Of a stretch of DNA of 11,296 nt, positions 1 to 9,180 are shown one piece after another. The stretch comes from Desulfobacterales bacterium (GTDB lineage: Bacteria; Desulfobacterota; Desulfobacteria; Desulfobacterales; JAFDCJ01). Position 1 is the first letter of the stretch. Each line of letters begins with the position of its first letter. The stretch spans positions 1 to 11,296 of the forward strand of contig JAOZSC010000046.1 in the NCBI GenBank assembly GCA_029939875.1, read 5' to 3'. Position numbers and translations under genes: made by a program. The notes beneath the pieces are model-generated. The model saw only the letters and a program-made list of their open reading frames with translations. It had not been told where the DNA came from and made no database searches.

Positions 1-900
1 CCGCAAACCATTGTGCAGCTGATCGCGGCGCGTATTCTTCAAGGGATGTCGGCCGCTGCTGAAGCTGTTTTGGTATATGCGATTATTCATGATCTGTTTT
101 ATGAAAACGATCGCGTCCGGGCACTGGCCATATATGGAATGGTCATTGCCTTGACCCCTGCCATTGCACCCATTGCAGGAGGGTATTTGCATGTGTGGTT
201 GGGATGGCAGGCAAACTTTGTGCTGATCGCGATAACCGGGGCGCTGGCGTTAACGCTTATCTGGCGCCTGCTGCCGGAGTCAGCGCCTCCCGATAAAAAC
301 GGCATGCAGCCGAAGATGATTATAAAAGATTATGGCCGGCTGCTGGCAAACCGTGGTTTTATGAAATACGCCATTTTGACTGGGGCCGGCTCCGGTGTCA
401 TTATGGCCTTTGTTACGGCCGGTCCGTTTATTCTTATTTCTTATTTTAACGTGGCCACCGAGCATTACGGGCTGTATTTTGTCATACCGGTATTTTCTTT
501 TTTTGCCAGCAACCTGGTTACCCGTCAGCTTGCCGGTAAAATGAATATCGAGGTGCTCCTGCGTCTGGGACTGATCATTGCAGTGATGGGTACCATCGGA
601 ATTACCGGGCTGATATTAAGCAGCGTCCAGGGACCCCTCAGCCTGTTTCTGGTTTTTGCCGTCACAACCTTCGGGCTGGGGCCGGTGTTTGCCATTGCCC
701 CAATGCGGGCGCTGGATTCTACTGACCGTCCGACCGGTGTTGCTTCGGCCATGGTGAACATGCTGCCGATGCTGATGGGCGGATTGGCGTCTGTCAGCCT
801 CAGCATCTTTCATGACAGCACTTCCCGCCCACTGGCTATGACTGTCATCGGGTTGCTGTGCATTGCCGGCTTTGCTTACTGGATGGCTTCAGAGTCATAA
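1..900 (+). CDS. Bcr/CflA-type MFS multidrug exporter, 5' end cut off
   Basis: This is an inner-membrane, probably proton-driven, drug or small-molecule exporter of the major facilitator superfamily. The frame is open to the left edge, so the start lies outside the window. The 299 residues present hold about nine hydrophobic segments, best read as TM4 to TM12 of a 12-TM protein; roughly 100 N-terminal residues with TM1-3 are missing. The first segments match the Bcr/CflA subgroup: ARILQG, then a helix ending in IIHDLF, the place where relatives have a (V/I)RDLF-like motif, then a TM5 rich in Ala, Pro and Gly (ALTPAIAPIAGG) followed by GW. A polar central loop (about residues 96-120) separates the two halves. 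It runs toward the ABC operon and ends 13 bases from that operon's last stop codon, with no hairpin terminator visible between them. The family call is firm. The substrate cannot be read from the sequence, and other DHA1 exporters are possible. Confidence 0.85.
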   Translation, partial: PQTIVQLIAARILQGMSAAAEAVLVYAIIHDLFYENDRVRALAIYGMVIALTPAIAPIAGGYLHVWLGWQANFVLIAITGALALTLIWRLLPESAPPDKNGMQPKMIIKDYGRLLANRGFMKYAILTGAGSGVIMAFVTAGPFILISYFNVATEHYGLYFVIPVFSFFASNLVTRQLAGKMNIEVLLRLGLIIAVMGTIGITGLILSSVQGPLSLFLVFAVTTFGLGPVFAIAPMRALDSTDRPTGVASAMVNMLPMLMGGLASVSLSIFHDSTSRPLAMTVIGLLCIAGFAYWMASES

Positions 901-913
901 AAAATAAGCCCTT

Positions 914-1945
914 TCAGTTTTCAGCGGCAAAGATGCGGATTTTATCCGGCGGCAGGTGGAGGCGGACGCTTTGACCAGCCTGCAGATCCGTCACGGGGGC
1001 CAGAACCACAAACACGCGATCCTGGCATTGGACCCAGATGCGGGTGGTGGTGCCTTCGAAACTTGTTTTTTGTACCCGGCCCGTGATGCCCCGATTGCCG
1101 TCGGCGCAAATGCGGATGTCTTCGGGACGGATGGTGGCCGTCAGACGATCCCCGTTGGCCGACAGGCCCGGTGCGGCAACGGTGGCATATTGCGAATAAT
1201 AGACACCGTTTTTCAACCGGCCCTCAAAAAAATTGCAGCCGCCGAAAAACCGGGCCACGTCCGGGTCCGCCGGCCGGTAGAACAGCTCCCGGGGGCTGCC
1301 CACCTGGCGAATCCGGCCGTTTAACAGCAGGCATACGCGTTGAGACATCATCAGGGCTTCTGCCTGGTCGTGGGTGACAAACAGCGTGGTGATGCGGGTC
1401 TGAGCCTGGATATCCTGAATCAGCTCGCGCATGTGCTGCCGCAAGGTGGCATCCAGGCTGCTCAGGGGTTCATCCAACAGCAGGATGGCCGGCTTGAGCA
1501 CCAGGGCGCGTGCCAGGCTGACCCGTTGCTGCTGCCCACCGGACAGTTCGTGGATTTTGCGCCGGTTGAGGCCGGTCAATTCCGTCAGTTCCAGGATCTT
1601 TTCTACCCGACGGCGAATTTCACCAGTGCTGCGTCCTTGCATCTGCAACCCGAAGCCGATGTTTTGCTCCACGTTCATGAACGGAAACAGCAGAGTTTTT
1701 TGAAACACCATGACCGCATTGCGCTTTTCCGGCGGCAATCCGTTTGCAGGTCGGCCGTCAATGATAATAGCGCCCGATCGGGGCTGCAGCAGGCCGGCAA
1801 CCGCCCTTAGAACCGTGGTTTTACCGGCACCACTGGGTCCCAGCAGCGATGCCATCTGCCCGTTTTCGACGGTCAGGCTGAAGTCGCGAATCACCGGTGT
1901 ATTGCCGTATCCGATGGTGATATTTTTTAACTCCAGATCACCCAT
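914..1945 (-). CDS. ABC importer ATP-binding protein with C-terminal TOBE-like domain (YnjD-like position)
   Basis: This cytoplasmic ATPase subunit powers the importer encoded by the three genes upstream. All nucleotide-binding motifs are intact in the 343 residues: Walker A GPSGAGKT (36-43), Q-loop Gln82, signature LSGGQ (134-138), Walker B ILLLDE (154-159), D-loop SSLD and the switch His192 in FVTHD. Residues from about 235 to 343 form a second region containing TIRPEDIRI, typical of the TOBE or regulatory domain of the MalK/PotA/FbpC class. E. coli YnjD, the equivalent subunit of the YnjBCD system, is only about 217 residues, so this protein is clearly longer than that relative. The ATG overlaps the stop of the upstream permease by one base (TAATG), so it is probably translated by reinitiation. 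It is the last gene of the operon. The motifs alone would also fit a polyamine, iron or sulfate importer ATPase; the neighbours decide the assignment. Confidence 0.93.
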   Translation of the reverse strand: MGDLELKNITIGYGNTPVIRDFSLTVENGQMASLLGPSGAGKTTVLRAVAGLLQPRSGAIIIDGRPANGLPPEKRNAVMVFQKTLLFPFMNVEQNIGFGLQMQGRSTGEIRRRVEKILELTELTGLNRRKIHELSGGQQQRVSLARALVLKPAILLLDEPLSSLDATLRQHMRELIQDIQAQTRITTLFVTHDQAEALMMSQRVCLLLNGRIRQVGSPRELFYRPADPDVARFFGGCNFFEGRLKNGVYYSQYATVAAPGLSANGDRLTATIRPEDIRICADGNRGITGRVQKTSFEGTTTRIWVQCQDRVFVVLAPVTDLQAGQSVRLHLPPDKIRIFAAEN

Positions 1946-2739
1946 TACCTTATCCCCGCAATGCCTTTGCCACCCAGATAGCGGGCACTGAACAGCAGCG
2001 CGAGCAATGCCGGCGCTACGAAAACGATACTGACCGCTGCGGCCACGGGCCGGTCACCGCTTCCCATGAGCGCAAACAGCAAGATGGGAAGGGTGGTCAC
2101 CTTCCCGCCGCCGATAATCAAGGTGCTCAGATACTGGCTCCAGGATAGCAAAAATGAGAACAGCCCGGCGACCATGATGCCCGGAAATGTCAGCGGCAAT
2201 ATCACCCGGACCAGCACTTTCCACGCAGAGGCACCCAGCGAGCGGGCCTGCTCTTCATAAGACGGGTTGTAATTTGAGAATATCCCCCACATGACGAAAA
2301 CAGCATAGGGCAGACAAAACGTCAAGTGCACCAGGACCACGCCGAAGAAGCTGCCGGCCAGCCCCATGATGATAAACCACAGGTGCAGGCCCATGGTTAC
2401 GCACAGGGGCGGTACGATCACCGGTAAAATCAGTACCACCGAAACCAGGTCCTTGCCCCTGAAATCATACAGTCCCAGCGCCCGACCGGCAGGGATGCCG
2501 ATGGCAACTGAAATTGCCGCAGTCGTCGCGGCCACCAGAACGCTCTGCCCCAGTGCGGCAAGGATCTGCGGGCCGGCGGTGGAAAACACATACTGCCAGG
2601 CGCGCAACCCCCACTGACGGGGCCACAGCTGTGGGTAAAACCAGCGACTGCTCAGCGACCACATGACCAGCGAGACGAAGGGTAGCAGTACGGCGATACC
2701 TACCCCGGCGGCCGCCATATGGTGATGCCGGGCTTTCAC
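1945..2739 (-). CDS. ABC importer permease 2, YnjB-type system
   Basis: This is an inner-membrane channel subunit of the binding-protein-dependent transport family, the C-terminal-half equivalent of the fused E. coli permease YnjC. The chosen start is a GTG at 2739 whose bases overlap the upstream permease stop (GTGA), with a G-rich stretch GGGGAC about 7 bases before it; this gives 264 residues. The frame stays open upstream to an ATG at 2886, but that segment is hydrophilic, rich in Gly, Arg and His, and lies inside the preceding gene, so it is not credible. An ATG at 2718 is the other possible start. Hydrophobic segments lie near residues 9-30, 59-82, 98-125, 130-153, 186-210 and 232-251. 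The cytoplasmic EAA loop that docks on the ATPase is at about 161-186, with EEQARSLGA containing the conserved Gly169, followed by ILPLTFP. The subunit is expected to pair with permease 1 in the membrane. Confidence 0.9.
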   Translation of the reverse strand: MKARHHHMAAAGVGIAVLLPFVSLVMWSLSSRWFYPQLWPRQWGLRAWQYVFSTAGPQILAALGQSVLVAATTAAISVAIGIPAGRALGLYDFRGKDLVSVVLILPVIVPPLCVTMGLHLWFIIMGLAGSFFGVVLVHLTFCLPYAVFVMWGIFSNYNPSYEEQARSLGASAWKVLVRVILPLTFPGIMVAGLFSFLLSWSQYLSTLIIGGGKVTTLPILLFALMGSGDRPVAAAVSIVFVAPALLALLFSARYLGGKGIAGIR

Positions 2740-3653
2740 AGGACCAGTCCCCGGCGGCGGGCGGCCTTTGTCAGCAGTTGCGAGGCCACAACCGCCGTTG
2801 TCACCACCGCCGCGATGATCAGTCCGATGGCAATGCCTTCGGGTCGCGCCAGCAGATCCACGTCGCTGTAATTTTTGTAGGCCCACACCGGCAGCGTCAT
2901 GGGATAAGTCTGTCCCAGCAAAAAAGGTACTTCGAAAGCACCGAAGGTGTAAGCGAATACGATCAGGCAGGCGGCCCCCAGGCTGGGAAATATGGTGGGC
3001 AGCGTAATGTAGAAAAAACGCTGCCGGCGACCGGCTTTCAGAGTTTTACCCACCTCGAGCAGTTCCACACCGGTCCGGCGAAGAACCGATAAAATCATCA
3101 GGGTTATAAAGGGGACCTCCTTCCAGACATAGGTGCAGACAATTCCGATTCCCCAGCTGTCGTTTGTCAGCAGGGGAAAAGAAGCGGAGCTGTTGATCAG
3201 GCCCAGCTTCAGCGCCGCCCGGGAAAACAGGCCGGTGGGCGCGAACATAAATACCACCGCGACTGCAATTACCAGGTGTGGAACGGTCAAAGGGATCTGG
3301 AAAATAAAGTGAACCACGCGGTGGCGCTGGGCCAGGGATGTCAGCACCAGGGCCATGAAGATACTGATAAGCGCCGCTGCGGCCGTGGAGGTCACCGAAA
3401 TATACAGTGTCAGTCCCAGGCTGCGAAAAAAATCCGGGTCGGCCAGGACATTGGCAAAATGCTGCAGGGTGAATACTTTCATGCCGGCCGCCGGCAGATA
3501 GCCCAGGCCTTGCAAGAACCCCAGCAGCAACCCTCCGCCGAACAAAACCGTTACGACCAGCAGGGCTGGTGCCACCAGGCGGCCGATTACCGGCAGGCCC
3601 GGATTCGGACGAGTGCGGGCATTGTTCCCTGTGCTGGTAACGTTCGTGGTCAT
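2736..3653 (-). CDS. ABC importer permease 1, YnjB-type system
   Basis: This is the first channel subunit of the importer, 305 residues, corresponding to the N-terminal half of the fused E. coli YnjC. After a polar N-terminus of about 24 residues there are hydrophobic segments near 25-48, 78-104, 113-137, 165-190, 222-247 and 273-295, the usual six-helix plan. The coupling loop is at about 198-224. It is a divergent EAA motif: LLEVGKTLKAG stands where EAA..LGA is usual, followed by a standard ITLPTIFPSL end. The ATG overlaps the stop of the binding-protein gene by four bases (ATGA), and AGGGA lies two bases before the ATG. The stop in turn overlaps the GTG of permease 2. The two half-permeases made as separate, coupled genes should form a heterodimer. 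Without its neighbours it would be called only a spermidine/iron-type ABC permease. Confidence 0.9.
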   Translation of the reverse strand: MTTNVTSTGNNARTRPNPGLPVIGRLVAPALLVVTVLFGGGLLLGFLQGLGYLPAAGMKVFTLQHFANVLADPDFFRSLGLTLYISVTSTAAAALISIFMALVLTSLAQRHRVVHFIFQIPLTVPHLVIAVAVVFMFAPTGLFSRAALKLGLINSSASFPLLTNDSWGIGIVCTYVWKEVPFITLMILSVLRRTGVELLEVGKTLKAGRRQRFFYITLPTIFPSLGAACLIVFAYTFGAFEVPFLLGQTYPMTLPVWAYKNYSDVDLLARPEGIAIGLIIAAVVTTAVVASQLLTKAARRRGLVL

Positions 3654-4891
3654 CGTCCCTTCAACACGTGCTGATCCCAGCCTTTTTCCAGGCGGATCAG
3701 AATCTGCGACGGTGGTTCCGGAAGCTGGTGGCTTTGCAGCTCACTGCCGGGCAGGGTGGCAATGCCGCGAGGCAGGGCGGCAAATTTTTTCTGCCAGCTT
3801 TCGTCCAATCGTCTGATATCAATGGCCGGAAAATCCCCCCAGACCCTGGAATCGGCTTTTTTGAGCTGGGCTTGCGGGGAAATGAGGAAGTTGGCCACCA
3901 CCATGGCACCTTCTTTGTGAGCGGCGTTAAACGGAATGGCCACAAAGTGGGTGTTGCTGATGGTGCCTCCTTTAAAAACAAACGTGCGCACCGTGTCCGG
4001 ATACAACCCATCGCTGATCATTTTGGAGGCTTCGGCCGGATGATAGCTGATGGCAAAATCGACCTCCCCGTCGGCCAGCAGATGGGCCAGTCGGATGGGA
4101 TTTTCAGGATAAGTCCTGCCCTGGCGCCACAGATATGGGGACAGATCTTTAAGGATTTTATACGTTTTGGCGGCGGCCCGGTTAAAGCGCGATTCGTCAA
4201 AATTTTGCTGCCAGGATTGCGCATCGCCGGAGGCGTAATAAAATACGTGGCGCACGAAAACAGATCCCGTAAAATCCGGCGGAGCCGGATAGGCGAAACG
4301 TCCCGGGTGGTTGCGGATCCAATCCAGCAGATCCCCCACGGTTCTGGGTGGCTCAGGCACCCGCGCGGAATCGTAAATCATAACCACCTGGGCGCTGCCC
4401 CAGGGCGATTCCAGGCCCTGCACCGGCTCACCAAAATCGTTTTTCACCGAGGGCCGCGCCCCGTCCACCAGCTTCTGGTTGGGCAGGATATCGGCAAAGG
4501 GTCCGTAGAGCAGGGTGTTTTTTTTGCAGGTGCGAAAGTTTTCGCCGTTGATCCACATTAGATCGACTGCGCCGCCCGTGTTTTTTCCGGCCTGTTTTTC
4601 AACCAGCAGCTTGCTGACCACTTCAGCGATATCTTTAACCGGCACCTGGCGCAGCTTAACCCCGTAAAGATCCTGTACCCGGGATGCCACGTAGCCGTTG
4701 ACATAGGCGTTGGTGGAGGGAAATCCTCCCCACATGAACCAGTCCACTGTCTGGCCCCGGGCGCGTTCTAAAATTTCGGGCCAGGTAAGGGCGTTGACCC
4801 GCGAAGCAATATTCAAAGCTAAGAAAACCGCAACAACCAGCAGGATGCTCAGCCTCCAGGATGCCAACGATGGGCGCCTGTTACTGTTCAT
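3650..4891 (-). CDS. ynjB: YnjB-like periplasmic solute-binding protein of ABC importer
   Basis: This is the substrate-capturing subunit, 413 residues, first gene of the four-gene operon. Residues 1-34 look like a Sec signal peptide: charged NRR and R, a hydrophobic core LSILLVVAVFLALNIA, and a likely cut after VNA at about 34. There is no lipobox Cys, so a soluble periplasmic protein is expected. It resembles E. coli YnjB (COG4134, about 388 residues) through its length. From memory of that family, matching stretches are WGG near 54-56, GGAVDLMWINGENFRT, ESPWGSAQ, PPDFTGS, SPYLWRQG, and near the C-terminus VVANFLISPQAQLKKAD followed by VWGD. The ligand of the YnjB family is not established to my knowledge. 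The start has GGAG eight bases upstream. The 254-base gap before it contains a palindrome and a TATAAT box that may control the operon. I use the symbol for family resemblance, not proven orthology. Confidence 0.88.
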   Translation of the reverse strand: MNSNRRPSLASWRLSILLVVAVFLALNIASRVNALTWPEILERARGQTVDWFMWGGFPSTNAYVNGYVASRVQDLYGVKLRQVPVKDIAEVVSKLLVEKQAGKNTGGAVDLMWINGENFRTCKKNTLLYGPFADILPNQKLVDGARPSVKNDFGEPVQGLESPWGSAQVVMIYDSARVPEPPRTVGDLLDWIRNHPGRFAYPAPPDFTGSVFVRHVFYYASGDAQSWQQNFDESRFNRAAAKTYKILKDLSPYLWRQGRTYPENPIRLAHLLADGEVDFAISYHPAEASKMISDGLYPDTVRTFVFKGGTISNTHFVAIPFNAAHKEGAMVVANFLISPQAQLKKADSRVWGDFPAIDIRRLDESWQKKFAALPRGIATLPGSELQSHQLPEPPSQILIRLEKGWDQHVLKGR

Positions 4892-5066
4892 AGGTCTGTC
4901 TCCGTGATAACCAGGATTGAAGCAATTTCAACAGGGATACAGTTTTGTATATCTTGTCGGTTGAGGTCTGCACACCTTACACCAATTCATTACATGGCAG
5001 TTTCAAGCGCTGTTTTGCTGCCAGCGTCGTTTCTCAAGATTCTGGCGCCAATCGCAGGTAAATAAA

Positions 5067-5072
5067 ATTATA
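5067..5072 (-). promoter_or_regulatory. candidate -10 box (TATAAT) for the YnjB-type ABC operon
   Basis: A perfect TATAAT reads leftward here, within an A/T-rich run in the gap upstream of the solute-binding protein gene. The position where a -35 box should be (about 5090-5095, reading GCCATG leftward) does not match TTGACA, so a promoter here would be weak or dependent on an activator. Transcription from it would give a leader of about 170 bases before the ATG at 4891. This is inferred from a short match only; weaker -10-like sequences exist closer to the gene. Confidence 0.4.
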
Positions 5073-5077
5073 ATCGT

Positions 5078-5093
5078 CATGCACCGGTGCATG
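5078..5093. promoter_or_regulatory. perfect 16-bp palindrome, candidate operator
   Basis: The sequence CATGCACCGGTGCATG equals its own reverse complement over all 16 bases; the flanking bases T and G do not pair. It ends five bases upstream of the leftward TATAAT at 5067-5072 and covers the spacer and -35 area of that candidate promoter, a typical place for a dimeric regulator to bind. No regulator gene lies in the window, so the binding protein is unknown. Having no loop, it is better read as a DNA-protein site than as an RNA hairpin. The rest of the 4892-5145 gap shows no coding sequence. Confidence 0.5.
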
Positions 5094-5145
5094 GCTGTGC
5101 TCTTAATCCAGGGTCAAGGTAATAATTCGCGGCAAGACCGGACGG

Positions 5146-6393
<1,248 letters not shown>

Positions 6394-6400
6394 AGCAGGT

Positions 6401-6406
6401 GTCCTT
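6401..6406 (-). promoter_or_regulatory. ribosome-binding site that sets the icd start
   Basis: AAGGAC reads leftward here, with eight bases between AAGGA and the ATG at 6393. The competing ATG at 6411 lies upstream of it and has only ACCACC-like sequence before it. This favours the 415-residue product. Confidence 0.6.
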
Positions 6407-6429
6407 ATCATGGTCGATGGTGGTTATTG

Positions 6430-9180
6430 TCAGCTATTGTCTGCCACCACCCTGCGCAAAACGTAGGGCAGAATTCCGTCGTTTTCGAAATACGCAACAT
6501 CCACGTCAGTGTCCAGCCGCGCGGTGACTTCAAAACGGATGGTGCTGCCGTCAGGCTTGAGGGCGGTAACCGGCAGAACTTTTCGAGGGGTCATATTTTC
6601 GATGCCGCCGATGGTAAATGTTTCGCAACCGTCCAGGCCAAGGCTTTCCCAGCTTTCACCCGGTTGAAACACCAGCGGCAAAGCGCCCATGCCGACCAGG
6701 TTGCTGCGGTGTATGCGTTCATAAGATTCGGCAATAACGGCCCGGACACCGAGCAGGCGGGTTCCCTTGGCAGCCCAGTCCCGGGAAGAGCCGGTGCCGT
6801 ACTCTTTGCCCCCCAGAACCACCAGCGATCTTTTCTCCGCGCGATATTGCATGGCGGCATCGTAGATGAACATCTCGCTTTCTGCGGGATACTTGCGGGT
6901 GTAGCTGCCTTCCTTCGGTGCCACCATGCGGTTTTTAATGCGGATGTTGCCGAAGGTTCCCCGCATCATGACTTCATGGTTGCCTCTCCTGGAACCGTAA
7001 GAATTAAAGTCCCGCAGGGCGACCTTTTTATCGGTTAAATATTTGCCGGCCGGGTAAGACGGCGGAATGGCACCGGCCGGCGAGATGTGATCGGTGGTGA
7101 CCGAATCTCCCAGCAACAGCAGTGCATGGGCGTCTTTGATGTCGGCAGGTCGATCCAACGGCAGGGTGAAGCCGTCAAAATAGGGCGGCTTTTTAATGTA
7201 AGTGGAAACCGGGTCCCATTGAAAGGTGGTGCTTTGTGCAACCTGAAGGCCCTGCCAGAACTCGTCGCCATCAAAGATACGGCCATACTCGGACGCAAAA
7301 AATTGAGGCTTTACATGGGCCCGGACAAGGGCGTCAATTTCTTCGGCTTCCGGCCAGATATCCTCAAGATAAACCGCCTTGCCGTCGCTGTCTGTGCCCA
7401 GCGGCTTTTTGGTCAGGTCCACATCGATCTTTCCGGCCAGCGCAAAGGCGACCACCAGCATGGGAGAGGCCAGGTAGTTCGCTTTTATTTTTTGATGGAT
7501 CCGGGCTTCAAAATTGCGGTTGCCCGAAAGAACCGCAGCCACCGTGAGATCGTTGTCAGAAATGGCCTGCTCGATTTCAGGTTGCAGCGGCCCGCTGTTT
7601 CCAATGCAGGTGGTGCAGCCGAATCCGACCAGGTAAAAGCCGAGTGCTTCGAGGTATCGAAGAAGATCGGCGTCTTGCAGGTAATCGATGACCACTCTGG
7701 AGCCGGGCGCCAGCGAAGTTTTGACAATGGAGGGCACCCGCAGTCCTTTTTCCACGGCTTTTTTGGCTACCAGGCCGGCGCCCAGCATGACGGCAGGGTT
7801 GGAGGTGTTGGTGCAGGAAGTAATGGCCGCGATTGTGATGCTGCCGTCGCAAAGTTTTACCGTCTCACCGTTTACCACCAGTGTGCACTTTTTCTTTTTA
7901 GGGGTAGACACCGCCGGGCGCGTCGTCCGACTGCCGGATTCGTCATGGAATTTTGAAATATGGGTTACGTCCGTGTCTCTTTCATAGCTGCCTTCAAGGG
8001 TGGCGGTGAAACTGCGCGGCAAATCCGCCAGACTGATGCGGTCCTGGGGTCTGGCCGGTCCGGCCACTGACGGCACCACCCGGGACAAATCCAGCTCAAG
8101 CACGGCACTGTAATCGGGGGTGTTGTCCCCGGAGTAAAAAAGCCCCAGGGCCCGGGCGCAACTTTCGATGATTTTCGCTTGCTGCTCCCCCCGGGTCATC
8201 ACGAGGTAGTCGATGGTTTTTTCGTCCAGCGGGAAAAACCCCATGGTGGCGCCGTATTCCGGCGCCATGTTGGCGATGGTCGCCCGGTCGGTGACCGTCA
8301 GGTTTTTCATGCCGGGGCCGAAGTATTCGACAAATTTTTCAACGACGCCGTGTTTTCTGAGTGTTTCGACGACCGTCAGCACCAGGTCCGTGGCGGTGAC
8401 GCCCGGTGCCGGTGCTCCTGTCATTTTGACACCGATGACTTCCGGAATGGACATATAGTAAGGCTGACCGAGCATGACGGCCTCGGCCTCGATACCGCCG
8501 ACCCCCCAGCCCATCACGCCGATACCGTTTATCATGGTGGTATGCGAATCGGTACCCACCAAGGTGTCCGGATAGGCCAGCATGGTGCCGTCGTCACTGT
8601 CCCCGCATATGATAACCCGGCCCAGGTGTTCGAGGTTGACCTGGTGGCAGATTCCGGAATTTGGGGGCACCACGTTGAAGTTGTCAAAGCTTTTCTGGGC
8701 CCATTTTAGAAGTTCGTAGCGTTCGCGGTTGCGTTCGTATTCCCGGGCGACGTTTTTATTCAGGGCTTGCACTGACCCGTAGTGATCCACCTGTACGGAA
8801 TGGTCGATGACCAGATCCACCGGCACCAGGGGATTGATTTTAGCCGGGTCGGCGCCCAGATCCCGGACGGCATCGCGCATGGCCGCCAGGTCCACCACCG
8901 CCGGGACTCCGGTAAAATCTTGCATCAGGACCCGTGCCGGGAAGTAAGGAATCTCCAGGGGGGTATCATAGTGTTTTTGCCAGCGGGCAATATTGAGCAA
9001 ATCCTGTTCCCGGACCACCTGCCCGTCCAGTTTGCGCAGCAGGTTTTCCACCAGAATCCTGATGGAAAACGGCAGTCGGTCAATGGCTGCAATCCCCTCT
9101 TGTTCAAGTTTGTTGATATCAAAGATGCGATACCCAGAATTCTGTACCTTGAGGCGGGTGACAAATTGCTTTTTGTCCAT
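6430..9180 (-). CDS. acnA: aconitate hydratase, AcnA/IRP1 type
   Basis: This [4Fe-4S] enzyme isomerises citrate to isocitrate through cis-aconitate and supplies the substrate of the isocitrate dehydrogenase encoded just downstream. At 916 residues it is somewhat longer than E. coli AcnA (891). The three cluster ligands are present with the family spacing: Cys456 in AAITSCTNTSNP, and Cys522 and Cys525 in GFGCTTCIGNSGP. Other signatures are GTDSHTTMINGIGVMGWGVG (209-228), the swivel-domain start GDSVTTDHISPAGAIP (691-706), FNSYGSRRGNHEVMMRG (725-741), and the active-site Ser loop GTGSSRDWAAKG (795-806). The domain order (1-3, linker, then domain 4 at the C-terminus) is that of AcnA, not AcnB. 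The extra length sits mainly in a polar stretch ahead of the first Cys (about 398-432), including a Lys-rich KKKK. The ATG has AAGGGG six bases upstream. As with other AcnA/IRP1 proteins, a secondary RNA-binding role is possible but not shown by sequence. Confidence 0.97.
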   Translation of the reverse strand: MDKKQFVTRLKVQNSGYRIFDINKLEQEGIAAIDRLPFSIRILVENLLRKLDGQVVREQDLLNIARWQKHYDTPLEIPYFPARVLMQDFTGVPAVVDLAAMRDAVRDLGADPAKINPLVPVDLVIDHSVQVDHYGSVQALNKNVAREYERNRERYELLKWAQKSFDNFNVVPPNSGICHQVNLEHLGRVIICGDSDDGTMLAYPDTLVGTDSHTTMINGIGVMGWGVGGIEAEAVMLGQPYYMSIPEVIGVKMTGAPAPGVTATDLVLTVVETLRKHGVVEKFVEYFGPGMKNLTVTDRATIANMAPEYGATMGFFPLDEKTIDYLVMTRGEQQAKIIESCARALGLFYSGDNTPDYSAVLELDLSRVVPSVAGPARPQDRISLADLPRSFTATLEGSYERDTDVTHISKFHDESGSRTTRPAVSTPKKKKCTLVVNGETVKLCDGSITIAAITSCTNTSNPAVMLGAGLVAKKAVEKGLRVPSIVKTSLAPGSRVVIDYLQDADLLRYLEALGFYLVGFGCTTCIGNSGPLQPEIEQAISDNDLTVAAVLSGNRNFEARIHQKIKANYLASPMLVVAFALAGKIDVDLTKKPLGTDSDGKAVYLEDIWPEAEEIDALVRAHVKPQFFASEYGRIFDGDEFWQGLQVAQSTTFQWDPVSTYIKKPPYFDGFTLPLDRPADIKDAHALLLLGDSVTTDHISPAGAIPPSYPAGKYLTDKKVALRDFNSYGSRRGNHEVMMRGTFGNIRIKNRMVAPKEGSYTRKYPAESEMFIYDAAMQYRAEKRSLVVLGGKEYGTGSSRDWAAKGTRLLGVRAVIAESYERIHRSNLVGMGALPLVFQPGESWESLGLDGCETFTIGGIENMTPRKVLPVTALKPDGSTIRFEVTARLDTDVDVAYFENDGILPYVLRRVVADNS

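Noticed and set aside
901..913. Bidirectional terminator between the convergent exporter and ABC ATPase genes
   Set aside because: There are only 13 bases, and no stem-loop is visible in them or in the flanking coding ends.
2740..2886. 49-residue N-terminal extension of permease 2 from the ATG at 2886
   Set aside because: The segment is low-complexity, charged and Gly/His-rich, and lies entirely within the upstream permease gene. The GTG at 2739 with the GTGA overlap is a far better start.
3668..4561. Long rightward open frame (297 codons) opposite the solute-binding protein gene
   Set aside because: It is antisense to a gene with a clear signal peptide and family match. Its translation has no recognisable motif or hydrophobic pattern, and it has the Gly/Arg/His/Gln-rich composition typical of a mirror frame in G/C-rich coding DNA.
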